A stretch of DNA of 64,000 bases from Lumnitzera littorea (taxonomy: Eukaryota > Streptophyta > Magnoliopsida > Myrtales > Combretaceae), in the NCBI GenBank assembly GCA_024138015.1, contig JAMXBB010000009.1, forward strand, positions 96,084,098-96,148,097, read 5' to 3'. The first letter of the stretch is position 1. The number at the start of each line of letters is the position of its first letter. The notes under the pieces were generated by a model that searched no databases, was not told where the DNA came from, and was given only the letters and a program-made list of their open reading frames with translations. Positions 1-11,199 of the stretch are shown in pieces. The position numbers and the translations under genes were made by a program.

Positions 1-1070
1 GTTTGTGAAGGATATAGCAGTATAAGTTATAGCATAGTTTGAACAAAGTGTTGTATTACTTATTTTAGTCTGAACTGGTAGTCTATTGTCCATGTGTACT
101 TGCATAGTTGGTATAATTGGTTAGTTAGAGGATTAGAGTTAGTATAAATATTATATGAGATGACAAATTGGTTACAGTAGTTTTTTTATTTCATTTTCCT
201 TCAAACAATATCAAATAGAATCGTTTCTCTCCATAGACGAACACGTTGCAGAGTAGCATTTGCATCATGTTTGATTGATTGCGATTATTGTAAGTTCTTA
301 AAAAGTGTAGATAAAAATGTCTTGGATTTAAAAGGTAGAAAAAAAAAAAAAAGTGAATTATATGCATGAAAGTGACATTTTAGTTGCATAGTTCATCCTT
401 TATCACACCAAATCTAGTGTACATTCACAGAATATGTCATATAAGGTCATATGCATGCATGAGTGACTTCTTTTACCCAAATCCAACATTTAAAAAGTTT
501 GGAAATACGTCTAACATGTATCAATTTTGGTGCAAAATCTAAATCGTTAATGTATAATTTTACCTCTTTATAACTTTTGAAATTTTATATTTACACTCCA
601 AACCATCTCTTATAGTCCTTTCAACAATAATTTGTGGATTCAAGCAATAATATAAGGATCATTGCATATTTTAAAAAATTAGAAAAAGATAAAGTCACAC
701 TTTAAAATTTAAAAGATCTATTTACACTGTATCAGATTGAGCTATGGATATTTTGAGGTATCTATATAACCTACTAAACTCAGAAAGGATCATAAAGTAG
801 CAAAGATAATGTATAGGCAGATTATCAAAAAAGATTCAATGGATATTACTCATCATGTATATGTAATAAAGTAATATAAATATGGATGCTAATTTTTTTT
901 TAGAAACTACCTATTCCCATCATCATCTATGTGAATGTTATTGGTACTTCCATGGATATACACACACATGGTATGTAATATAAGAGAAGAATTTGTATGT
1001 TTACCATTGAAATAAATAAATGTTACATAAATACTAACTATATAGGAAAAATTATACAGATATCAATCCT

Positions 1071-1280
1071 ATATCGTATGTACAAAATACGACACTAATA
1101 TTATATATATATTGTACTTCAAACATGCAAGAATGGTATTATAAGTGTTGCAATTCAAAAATGCAACATATGTAGATAATGAAAATCACATGTCTAACAT
1201 ACGATATAATAATGGTAAAGAATTCTTTAATATCGCATATTTGACATGTGTTTTCTTTGTAATTGTTAATATCGTATGTT
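1071..1280. repeat. Cluster of a 12-bp motif in both orientations
   Basis: The core ATATCGTATGTT or a close variant occurs at 1071-1082 (+), 1196-1206 (-), 1229-1240 (+, ATATCGCATATT) and 1268-1280 (+). The second and third copies sit in an inverted repeat flanked by CACATGTC and GACATGTG (about 1188-1250), which could form a hairpin. Short motifs in both orientations are typical of subterminal transposase-binding sites of CACTA and other DNA transposons. I see no terminal repeat that would define an element here. Confidence 0.4.
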
Positions 1281-1585
1281 CAAAATGAAATATAATATTG
1301 GCATTTATATCATAGAATTCATATTTATATAATTTCTTCTTTTTTTAGGATTAATAAGCATATATTGCGCCCTAATATTAAGCAAAGCTTTTCTCATAGA
1401 CTCTAGAGAAGAAGGGACCATATTGTTCTCGACGTATATTTTGGATAAAAAGTAGTTAGCTAATTTTCCTTTCTATTGTACTTTCTTCAAACTTTACTAT
1501 GTTATTTAAGTTTAATTACCTAGGATAGGCCTCTAAATTAAATTGGATAAGGTCTAAGTACAAAATTAATTAGTCCCTGGAACTT

Positions 1586-1675
1586 AAAATGCAAGTAAAT
1601 TCTTAAATTTTAAATTGTCTAAATAAATCTAAAATACAAGTAAATTCTTAAACTTTAAATTGTGTAAATAAATCT
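1586..1675. repeat. 45-bp direct tandem duplication
   Basis: Two adjacent 45-bp units (1586-1630 and 1631-1675) begin AAAATGCAAGTAAATTC and AAAATACAAGTAAATTC and differ at only a few bases. No coding content. Confidence 0.85.
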
Positions 1676-1808
1676 CCTAACTAGCCTACAAAATGGTTCA
1701 GTTTTACTCTCTCAAAGTTGAGAATTACTTCAAAGGTTCATAAAACTCCTATATCATTTTTTACTTCTCTCAAGTATAAAAGTTAAACCTTTAGGAGCCT
1801 CATAAGTC

Positions 1809-1850
1809 ATATATATATATATATATATATATGTGTGTATGTATGTATGT
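1809..1850. repeat. Compound AT / GT(AT) microsatellite
   Basis: An (AT)n run at about 1809-1832 is followed by GTGTGTATGTATGTATGT. Confidence 0.9.
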
Positions 1851-3288
1851 TAATTAGTTTATTTTGCAGTGACAAATGCTTGTCACAATCTGGTTAAGTA
1901 AATATAAATATTTTTTATAGCTTTTGTAGTTTAGTATATAAAGATAATATATGAATTTTCTGTTTCTCGATATAATTGGTTTAACTTTGGTAAATTATGG
2001 AATGTGATAAGTTACAACCAGGTTTAGATTCTGTCTTTTATTTTATTTTTTCTTTTTTTCCTTTTAGTTTTTCATAAAGTAAATTGTGTTTCTCGTGTGA
2101 TGTTGCTCATTGTATATATAATAATCACGATTTTTGTTCTTTTACTTAATGGCTGTGTTAGATTCTCTACATTCATAACTAAGTCCTGATCAAGGTGCTA
2201 TGATTTTATAAATCTTCGTTAATAGGGACATTACTAAGTGCATGCCATTTGATTTGCGATATTCATGTCTCAAATAATAAAGTAATTTTGATTTTTAATT
2301 TAAATAACTACAAGAATAGATAAGTCCAAATTCATGTAGACTCATAAAGTATCTAACGTTGTAAAAAGGATACGCATGTAAATTATGCTTTTACTTCCCA
2401 CTTCACTACCGGCTTAATTATTTCTTAGCAAAATTTGAAATTATAGCACAATTTTGCTTAGTAATGATCAAAACTTGTGTTAATATCACTACTAATTAAA
2501 AATTTACAAAGGGATTATGAAAATATTACACAACATGTTTGATAGCTATTTTTAGTTTGTAAATATAGGGATATGCATAGGCAAAGCAATGCAAAAACTG
2601 GGTCACCAACCCCATGAATTGTATAGGTAGAATTCCTTTATATTAAATTATTATATTTTCCTTAGTTCATCAGAAAAAAAAATGAAGGAATTCATAAATA
2701 CGATACTAATAACTAATTTGGGAATTCAAAATCAAGGGAATAATATGGTGATTTTGTATATAGTTATGTATTTATAAAGAAACTTCAAGTAACAAAACAT
2801 TCATAAATATAATTCAAGTATAGTTTGGCTGAATTCCTCTCTATTATATTACTAATATATATTGCTTTCTAGCTCCCCCCACTGTTTATCTGTCTATATA
2901 ACTATTACATGTAGTATATATAGCATAGTGTAGTCAATGCCCTTTTTCTTTATTTAACCAAATTATGGAAGCTCGCTATATATACCTTATATGTTTTGCT
3001 TCGTTCTTTTAAATGAAATAACTAAATGGTATATAGTTTGTGAAGGGCCGGTGATTTTAAGATGTGCTTTAGGAATTTTATAAGAGGCTGCTTCAAGTCC
3101 CCTCTTTTGATGTTAAAATGTCATAAGTTTTCTAAAAAAAAAAAAAAAATTAAAATAACATGGACAAGTTGAAGTCATATGCTATAGAAATTACAATTTA
3201 AGTTTGATGTTGTTTCTATTTGTAATTTTTATTAGTCAAATGATAATGCTATAATGATAGATTTATGTATATTTGTAAGTTAGTAACA

Positions 3289-6174
3289 ATGGACATGAAT
3301 AGGATGTCAAAGCCAACATAGCTTATGAGGTATGATAGGCTTTCAAGAGAGTACATGGATAGGGTGCAAGGTTTCTTAGAAGTTGAGTGACACTATGGTC
3401 AAAAAGAAGATGGTTTTATCTGCTATCTATATCGTAACTATCTTAATGCATACTGGCATCCAATTAACATAATCAAGACTCATTTATTTATAAGGGGCAT
3501 AGCTTAGTCTTACTCAACATAGACATTCCATGGGGAAGATCCAAGGCAAACCAATGTTTCAATTCATGAGGATCATAAGACTGTAAATGATGACAATGTG
3601 GATACAACTTTAAAATTTGATGATGAAGCGGATGTAGAGATATTAGAAGATGTAGCACACAATAAAAATTATCCAAAAGACAACGATATGAGTGATGATA
3701 TAGAAGTTGATGTCGAGACGAATAGGTGGACCATTACATTTGAAGCTACAAAACACGAGGTATATTTGGGGTACTATCAATTTTCATCGTTAACTATAAT
3801 ACAAATAATGAATATGAAAGTTGATGATCAACAACTTGTAAATAGCTTTAGCAATTGACTTGCATTTATAAGAGCTTATTGCTAAAGGGTGAGAGGTTGC
3901 CATCATCCTATTACGATGGAAAAAAGATGCTTAATGGTTTAGTAATAGATGCAACTTAATTCACGTATGCAAGCATGCCTGTATGCTATTTAGAAAGGAG
4001 TATTAAAATCTAGATTACTGTCTAGTGTGTAATAAATCAAGGTAAAAGAGATCCCAAACAACATTTTATGGCATTTTCCATTAATATTGCGACTCTAAAA
4101 AATGTTCATACATGAGAAGATAGCTCCAGAAATGAGATGGAATAAGGAGAGTTATGTATCTAAGGAAGGGGTCTTAAGATATCCATTCAGGTTAGATGTA
4201 TGGAAAAATCTAGATAATAAATATCCTGCATTTGATTTTCAACCTCAAAACATTAGACTAGGTCTTACCACAAACAGGTTTAACCTCTTTGGAAACCTTA
4301 GTACAAGATATATTATACAGCCAATGATTCTGTTCATATATAATGTAACACCATGAAGATGCATGAAAGAGTTGTATTTGTTGATGTCATTGCTAATCTC
4401 AAGACGAAAACCACAAGGAAAAGACATTGATGTGTACTTAAAGCCTCTTGCGAAAGAGTTGCAAGAACTATAGGCAACCAATATAAGAATATTTGATGTC
4501 GTTACAAGGCGATCATTCATATTATAGGTAATCAACATGCATACATCTTTGTTGTGGACAATCCATGATCTTTCGACATATGATGATGTCACTGGGTGGA
4601 TCATAAAAGGATACAAGGCTTGTCCTATAAGTATCATAGACATAATGAGTGGACATGCACAACATGAGCTCCATTATGTAGGTCACAGACAGTTCCTTCC
4701 TATAGGGCATCCACTTTAGTATAAAAAGTAAAAGTTTGATGGGACAAACGAAAGCATATTGGATCCAAGGCACTTTAGCAATGAAGATATTCTAATATAG
4801 TTGAGTCAATATGAAAATGTAGTATTAAGTAAGGCCTTCAATAAGTTCGATCATCGGTGAAATGATGATGGTGAGAAAAGTATTTTGTTCAAACTATCAA
4901 TTTGGCAAGAATTAGATATTAGATATAATCTTGATGCTATGCATATTAAGTAGAATATATGTGACAACTTGGTGGTATGATTTTGAATATGAAGGAAAAA
5001 TCAAAGGACACAAAGAAGGTAAGACTTACACTTTAAGAGATGGTATTCGTACTTTGTTCCATTTAATTTCTCAAGGTGGTCAGATCATAAAGCCTCCAAC
5101 CCAATACTCACTTACGCCTAATCAAACAAAGGAAGTTTGTGGCCTAATCAAAGATGTGAATATGTTGGATGGATGTGCATCGAATATATCATCCTGTTTA
5201 AGCTGATCTAAAGCAACTCTCCAACAGTTAAAGAGTCATGTCTCTCATGTCTTATTATAGAGACTTCTACCAATAATCCTTTTGTGGATTTCTAAGTTGT
5301 GAAATTTATGAAGCAATATGCAAGATATCACGCTTCTTCAGGAATTTGACTACAGAAGCGATAATGGTCGATGTATTGAAATCTATGGAGAAGAGCATTT
5401 TCCTCACCTTTTGTAAACTCGAGATGATATTTCCACCTGCCTTTTTTGATGTGATGATCCATTTTGTCATTCACCTCCTTAAAGAGGCATGCATATGTGC
5501 TCCGATTCAAGTAGATGTATCCAGTAAAAAGGTACTTGGGTGTGCTCAAAGGTGAGGTTAGAAATAAGCCTAGAGAGGGGGGTTCCATCATGGAGGCATA
5601 TATAGTATGGGAAAGCATTTTGTTCTATTTGATGTATTTTGCCAACCTGGAGTCTAGAATTAATGGGTCTCATAGGCAATGGCACAGGTTTGACCCGAGT
5701 TAAAGTAATGTTCTTCAACTGTTCATAATGCCAATGCATCCCATTGGTGCATATAGTTATGTTAATGCTAGTGATGAGATAAACAAGATGCATTACACCA
5801 TACTAAATAATTGTGAGGATATGCTACCGTATGTCAAGATATGAACAAGAATTATAGGCACGCAATGTTCAAAATATAAGCCAATTGGTACCACTACACT
5901 TACCCTTATGGTTCAGACATAAAGTAAGGAAATAGATTTTAAAAATTATGTATCTATTTAAGGTGAATCAATATTGATGTTTGGTGTTATGGTGCATATT
6001 TTAGAGATCAAGGAAAGTTTAGGCATACAAATATCTAATGACTTAGATGCCTTATCTTAGGGTTCAAATACTCATGTCTAGTTCTATAATGATTGTATGG
6101 TAAATAGAGTCAAATCTATCATCGAATATAGGGAGGTAAGGCTTAAAACAAAAATAATGGAGTATGTGTCTTGG
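3289..6174 (+). pseudogene. CACTA large transposase (TnpD-like), N-terminal and central part
   Basis: In shifting frames the translation shows the conserved order of the plant En/Spm transposase. First is the N-terminal transposon-associated region (about 3289-3535) with MSKP near the start and the closing YSxxTFHGE signature. Next comes the transposase_21 core (about 4100-4740), including NIRLGLTTNRFNLFGN, GKDIDVYLKPL, GYKACP and YVGHRQFLPIGHPL. Then the DUF4218-like block (about 5330-5620) with FPPAFFDVMIHFVIHLL and MYPVKRYLGVLKGEVRN. Many in-frame TAG/TAA codons and frameshifts interrupt it. The gene stops at 6174 because a Tat retrotransposon inserted there. The intact protein would bind the transposon ends and catalyse cut-and-paste transposition; this copy cannot be functional. 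Confidence 0.88.
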
Positions 6175-6423
6175 CTACTTGCTAATAGTGAATTCTTCCA
6201 AAGGTTAGAACTGACCTAAACTAAGGGATATCCGACCTATCTACCCATTCATGCCTTCTTTTTACACTATTTTCGATCTCCTTTAGGCCACTCTTAATGG
6301 ATCAACTAGCTCGAAAATATTGATGAGCTAGATATGTTCAAGTAGCACAGAATAACCCAACTAAAGTAAGTCAAGTCGACCTTGTTCAGCTTAAGTAACT
6401 GCCTACAACTCGGTTCTTAACTC

Positions 6424-6553
6424 GGTCAAACTTAGAGGATTCAAATTCAGACACATAGTATAAACAGTTAAGCCTTTTACCCAAATAAGGTCAAACTTAA
6501 AGGATTCAAATTCAAACACATAGTGTAAACAATTAGACCTCTTACCCAAATAA
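6424..6553 (+). repeat. 65-bp tandem duplication private to the 5' LTR
   Basis: Two adjacent 65-bp units (6424-6488 and 6489-6553) both begin GGTCAAACTTA and end ACCCAAATAA. The 3' LTR holds a single copy (about 17155-17222). LTRs are identical when an element inserts, so this copy-number difference arose afterwards. Confidence 0.9.
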
Positions 6554-6677
6554 CTGCCCATCGATCACCATTACATTAGCCATATGCCCCAATATCAGGA
6601 AGTAGTCCTAAATTCAAACCTAATATACATGCAAGATTTTAAAGGCAACGATTACCATATATGAGAAAGCTCTTAGC

Positions 6678-6686
6678 TATAAATAG
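6678..6686 (+). promoter_or_regulatory. TATA box of the Tat 5' LTR
   Basis: TATAAATAG in the context TTAGCTATAAATAGAGC is preserved in both LTRs (also at 17346-17354) despite general LTR divergence. It is the probable core promoter for the genomic transcript. Confidence 0.7.
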
Positions 6687-6899
6687 AGCACGAAATGAGA
6701 CCATCAGGTTCTACTAAACACTTTATGTACTTTACTGGCCTTTCTCTTACATTAAATCCTTTAATCTAACTTTGGCATTGAAGTGGCTATGCCAGAATTG
6801 CCCCAGCACCCCTCATAGCCTAACTTTCTTTTCCATCTTACAAAACAATCTCATGTAAAGTGCCTTCTTTCTCCAATACCAATTTCGAGTATCAACAAT

Positions 6900-6911
6900 T
6901 TGGCACCGTCT
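6900..6911 (+). other. Primer-binding site of the Tat element
   Basis: TGGCACCGTCT follows the 5' LTR by a few bases, as expected for a minus-strand primer-binding site. Plant Tat elements usually have TGGCGCCGTCTG-type sites here. I do not assign the primer tRNA. Confidence 0.6.
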
Positions 6912-6927
6912 ATTTCTATACAACTCA

Positions 6928-8440
6928 ATGGTGACTAGGATGAAATCCAAAGATATTAATACTTCAGGGAGGAATAGGATGCCTCGAACAAATTAAGAAC
7001 AATCAACACAACAACGTACCTTAGAGATTTGTCAGGTTGAAGTCCGTAATCAACCAACTCAACATCAAGAATAAAATGATGATGGCTCATGTATAGCGCA
7101 ATTGGAAGATTTATGTGCTAAATTTGCTAAAGAACTTAAGGAAGTTCAAGCCAATAATATGGAGTTGCAACAAAGGTTTAATTAAAGGGATAATACTTCT
7201 TCTTCTACCCCTTCCCTACTCTACCCCTTCCTTACAGTAGGTTAAGGAAGACACTAACTCACTTGTACAAGAAAATGCATTACAACAACTTTAAGGTAAG
7301 GCCCTTTTGGTAGACGAAACTGATCTACAGTAGAGACAAGAGCTACGATCAAAAGAAAACTATCAACAAACTATGCTCCATAATCAAACTATACTACATG
7401 TGCAAACACTTACAAGCAAAAGAATTCTACACTTAACTACTCGTCTACCACAAAGAACAATAACACATATGAGTCTACAAATTTAGAGAACTATATCAAG
7501 AAATTAGCCACGAAAGATGCTTCTAAAAAAGAAGCCAATGCGAAGGATAGAAAAGTGAGCCCTTTCATTCAAAGCATTGTAAATGAGGTCCTTCAATTGA
7601 TTGTCTAACTACCCCAGTTTGACACATATGATGGAAAAAAGGATCTAGATGATCATCTAAATACCTTTCGGATGTTGAAGGAACTTTATGGCTCATCTGA
7701 TGCAATTGCTTATAAGGTTTTCCCTTCTACTTTAAGGAAGTCCACTGACAACTAGTTCAATTTGTTAAATGCGGCCTCTATTTCCTCCTTCAATTAGTTA
7801 ACTAATGGGTTCTGCCAATATTTCCTAGCTAGTAAAGCCCGGGCTAAAGATTCTTCACCTCTGACCTTAGTTAGGCAAAAGCCTGAAGAATCAATCAATG
7901 ACTATGTCTATAGGTTTAACCAGTTGATGGTTGAAATCACCAACTATGACAAGAGTATAGCACTCCATGCTATTTGCAAAGGGGTAAGGGAAGATTCAGA
8001 CTTCTTCAAGTCTCTCACCAAGCATTCGTCAACCTCTTTGGATGAATTTACTAGGAGGTTGGAGAAATGTATTCGAAGAAGGGGTCTGTGAAAGATCAAC
8101 TAGGAAAGAAGTTCAACATCCTCAACAAGTTGAGCAGACCTCTAGGAGATCTAAAAAGGTCAATTCCAGCCTTTGTTAAGCATACCACCCTTAACCGACC
8201 TATGTTAGATATCTTGATGGAGGTACATAATTAGGGATTCTTAGCTTAGCTGAAGAAAACAAAGAATAATTCCATGAGAAGGAACTCTAATAAATACTGT
8301 AACTTTCATGGAAATTGAGGTCATAATATAGATGAGTGCATACCTCTAAAAAAATGCACTTAAGGATGTTATCCAAAGGGTTATTTAAGGAAGTTCATAA
8401 CAAATAAAGAGAAGTGAATTGAGTGACCTACTCAAAGAAG
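6928..8440 (+). pseudogene. gag: Tat gag (capsid and zinc knuckle)
   Basis: An ATG at 6928 just after the primer-binding site opens a frame with many internal stops. The retrotransposon gag (capsid) domain is clear at about 7610-8090: PQFDTYDGKKDLDDHLNTF, FPSTLRKS, SLTLVRQKPEESINDYVYRF-type residues, then DFFKSLTKHSS and LDEFTRRLEKCIRR. A nucleocapsid knuckle C-x2-H-x4-GH-x4-C lies at 8298-8339 (CNFHGN, stop, GHNIDEC). The intact protein would form the particle that packages the element RNA. At least five stops and frame changes rule out function. Confidence 0.85.
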
Positions 8441-8689
8441 GAAGATTAAGTAGCAACCAAGGAATGTTGATGCCAGACCTAATAATCAAGATTTGGTATT
8501 TCAAGACAATGAAAGGGGAGACAACCAAGCTCCCAAATGTATTATTAATGTGATTTTTAGAGGACAAACAGGAGGGAATACTTTGCTCCCGTCAAGTTCG
8601 ACTGATGTGCAAGGAGTCCATGTATTGAACATGATAAGGATGAGACATAAGGTTGATGACATGATTGTTCTTTCGGAGAAGGATATGTA

Positions 8690-9130
8690 AGGAGTCCAAC
8701 TCCCTCATGATGATGCATTGGTCGTTACAACTAAGGTGGCAAAGTTTAAGGTTAGAAAAGTGATGGTTGATACAGGGAGCTCAATTGACATCATTTTCAA
8801 GCATGCATTTGATCAAATATGACCTAAGCTTGAAAATTGCAAGATGCAGTCATATAAGTACAATCTATATAGGTTCAATAATCAACTGGTGAAAGTGTAA
8901 GGAGTGGTTACCCTGACCTTACAAATTGGGGATGATGAGAACATTGTGGAGAAAGAGATAAACTTTGTTATACTGGATTGTCCTTTGCCTTACATGGCAT
9001 AATGGGCTGACCTTCCATCTATACTTTTAAGATGGTAATGTCGACAACTCATCAAAAAGCGAAGTTTCCAACTCTTATTGGGATAGAGACATATTATGGG
9101 GACTAGTAATTAGCCCAAGCTTTATACTTA
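8690..9130 (+). pseudogene. Tat aspartic protease
   Basis: The retropepsin active site is readable as VMVDTGSSIDIIF, with the catalytic Asp in DTG at 8769-8777. Downstream comes VILDCPLPYM and, after a frameshift, GxPSIYTFKMVMSTTHQKAKFPT, the usual protease end before reverse transcriptase in Tat elements. A stop at 8820 and the frameshift near 9000 disable it. Confidence 0.8.
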
Positions 9131-9295
9131 AAAGCTTTGAAGAGAGATTAGGTCTACGATATTTAGCAAGACACAAGCAACCGCTTGTAAGTGAGAAGGG
9201 AACCTACGGACGAAATGTTAACAATATAGTTAAGTGATAATCTCAAGCATGTTACGAAGGTCAAAGGTAATATGTCACCCAACCTCTAGGAAAGT

Positions 9296-10080
9296 GTGGT
9301 ATGTTTTCTTCAATCTAATAGTGATATATTTGCCTATTCTCCTTCCAATATGCTTAGGATCCCCGAGAAAGTTATCACCCATAAGCTAAACATAGATTCA
9401 ACTGCAAAGGTCATCCAACAAAAGAAGAGTCATTTTGCCCTAAAGGGGCAAACAACCATAGAGGAGGAAGTAAAAAAGTGGTTGAAGGTAGGTTTCATTA
9501 AAGAAGAGACTTATCCTACCTGGCTTGCCAGTTGTGTCAAGAAAGTGGATGAAAAATGGAGGATGTGTATTGATTTCACTAACCTAAACAAGGCATGTCC
9601 AAAGAATTGGTTCCTTCAGCCTCAAATAGACCAGATGGTCAATTCGACCTCGGGACATACCCTATTAAGCTTCGTGGATGCTTTTTTAAGGTACAAACAA
9701 ATCAAGATGCATCCTTCTGACTAGGTACATACCTCTTTCATTATAAACTTTGGAATCTATTGCTATAAAGTCATGCTGTTATGTTTGAAGAACGCAAGTG
9801 CCACATTCCAAAGGTTGGTTATGAAGATGTTTAAACCTTAAATAAATAGTAATATGGAGGTTTATGTGGACAATATGATAGTTAAAAGCAAGACTAATGA
9901 GGACCACCTTGCCAACCTTCAGGAGACCTTTAACATGCTGAGAAAACATAATATGAAATTAAATCTACGGAAGTATGTGTTCAGTGCATCTTGAGGGAAA
10001 TTCTTAAGCTTCATATGACGCAGTAAAGAATTGAAGCTAATCCTAAGAAGATTCAGGTCATGCTTGATATGGAGTCACCA
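9296..10080 (+). pseudogene. Tat reverse transcriptase
   Basis: This holds the longest open stretch in the window (9296-9724). It reads through the conserved entry to the polymerase (KVITHKLNIDSTAKVIQQKK, EEEVKKWLKVGFIKE, WLASCVKKVDEKWRMCIDFT, NLNKACPKN) and continues past a stop with FGIYCYKVM, NASATFQRL and the catalytic motif. The motif is YVDN (9863-9874) instead of the family YVDD, so the second catalytic Asp is lost by GAC/GAT-to-AAT-type change. Stops at 9722 and 9841-9848 also break the frame. Confidence 0.9.
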
Positions 10081-10680
10081 AAGTCCATCAAAGAGGTCTA
10101 GAGGTTGACTGGTTATGTAGCAGTGTTGAACAAGTTTGTTTCTAAAAGTGCTGAAAAGTGTATAGAATTCTTTCATGTTTTAAAAAATCCTTTTGTATTC
10201 CAACAGACTAAGGAGTGTGAGCAGGCCTTAAAGAAATTTTTAATTCAACCATCAATCTTGTCGAAGCTAGTCGAAGGAGAAAATCTTTACTTGTATTTGT
10301 TTGTAAGTGATCAAGCTCTTTCCTTCATACTAATACAGGCAGAATGATAAGTGCATAGGCTGGTAACTATGTGAACCACATTCTATAAGGTCTAGAGTTA
10401 CGATATACTAAATTGGAAAAGTTTATGTTAGCTATCATCATAGCTGCCAAGAAACTCCAACTTTATTTCAAAGTTCACCAAGTCTTGGTACTAACTAGTC
10501 AACCATTGAAGCAAGCTCTATATAAGCTGAATGCTTCAAGTCAAATGGTAAAGTATACCTTGGAACTTAGTGATCTTAGAATTTAATATCGACCTAAAGA
10601 GGAGTACAAGACTCAAATCTTTACAAACTTCATAGTAGAGTTTATTAGGATTAAGAGATCTATTATAGAGGGTAAGCAAT
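10081..10680 (+). pseudogene. Tat connection region and first RNase H
   Basis: GLTGYVAVLNKFVSKSAEKC and the region through LSFILIQAE (10105-10347) match the RT-RNase H junction. Then RYTKLEKFMLAIIIAAKKLQ, HQVLVLTSQPLKQ, VKYTLELSDLRI and YRPKEEYKTQ follow the ordinary Ty3/gypsy RNase H and its C-terminal part. In-frame stops are present (e.g. near 10346 and 10560). Its role in a live element would be degradation of template RNA during cDNA synthesis. Confidence 0.82.
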
Positions 10681-11000
10681 TGACCTAAAAGTTGTATGTT
10701 GATGACCCGTCCACCTGCAAAGGAAGTGGAACAAGTTTAATCTTGAAAGGTCCAATGACAACTTAGATTTCTTATGCTTTGAAATTCAAATTTCTGACCA
10801 ATAATAATGAGTTGGATTATGAGGCATTATTGGCAGGAATAAAGCTAGCTAAAGAGGTTGGGGCAAAGCATTTTGATGTGTTCTCTAATTCCTAGTTGGT
10901 GGTTAATCAGGTTATGGGAAGCAACATGGCCAAAGATGAAAATATGGTCAAGTATTTGCAATTGGTAAGAGGATTGGGTCAGACTTTAAAGCTTAGCAAC
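10681..11000 (+). pseudogene. Second, archaeal-type RNase H (Tat hallmark)
   Basis: The translation LKLYVDDPS, LTNNNELDYEALLAG, IKLAKEVGAKHFDVFSNS and LVVNQVMGS matches the additional RNase H that defines the Tat clade. The first Asp (YVD) and the Glu (NNELDYEAL) remain, but the usual FSDS is FSNS, an Asp-to-Asn change at a catalytic position. A TAG follows directly. The domain lies between the first RNase H and the integrase, the expected Tat order. Confidence 0.85.
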
Positions 11001-11199
11001 TGATAAAAATTCCAAGGATGGAGAATTACATAGTAGACAAATTGTGTAAGTTATGCTTACAAAATTAAGAGGAAAGAATTTTTATCCTATACTTGCTAAA
11101 GAAAAGTACAGAGAGACAACCAGTGGAGTGTTTGGAAGTTCAATAGAAAAATTTGGAATATTATTGGATAGATCTAATTTTGGACTATTTAAATGATGG

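Larger units (their letters stand above)
1..2403. other. AT-rich non-coding flank
   Basis: I see no coding similarity on either strand. The stretch is A/T-rich with homopolymer runs, an AT/GT microsatellite, a 45-bp tandem duplication and a cluster of a short motif in both orientations near 1.1-1.3 kb, each listed separately. It lies outside the proposed left end of the CACTA element. Confidence 0.6.
6180..6894 (+). repeat. 5' LTR of the Tat element
   Basis: 715 bp, aligned along its whole length with 16916-17559. It begins TGCTAATAGTGAATTC, contains the TATAAATAG box at 6678-6686 and ends ...CGAGTATCA at 6894. It is 71 bp longer than the 3' LTR, mostly because of a private 65-bp tandem duplication at 6424-6553. 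Confidence 0.9.

Noticed and set aside
2487..2493. Alternative CACTA left end (CACTACTAATT)
   Set aside because: Its complement is not found near the right side; CACTACCGGC at 2404 has the better, though still weak, partner.
4245..4773. Minus-strand frames of 83-132 codons
   Set aside because: They are shadows of the plus-strand CACTA transposase, which explains the region.
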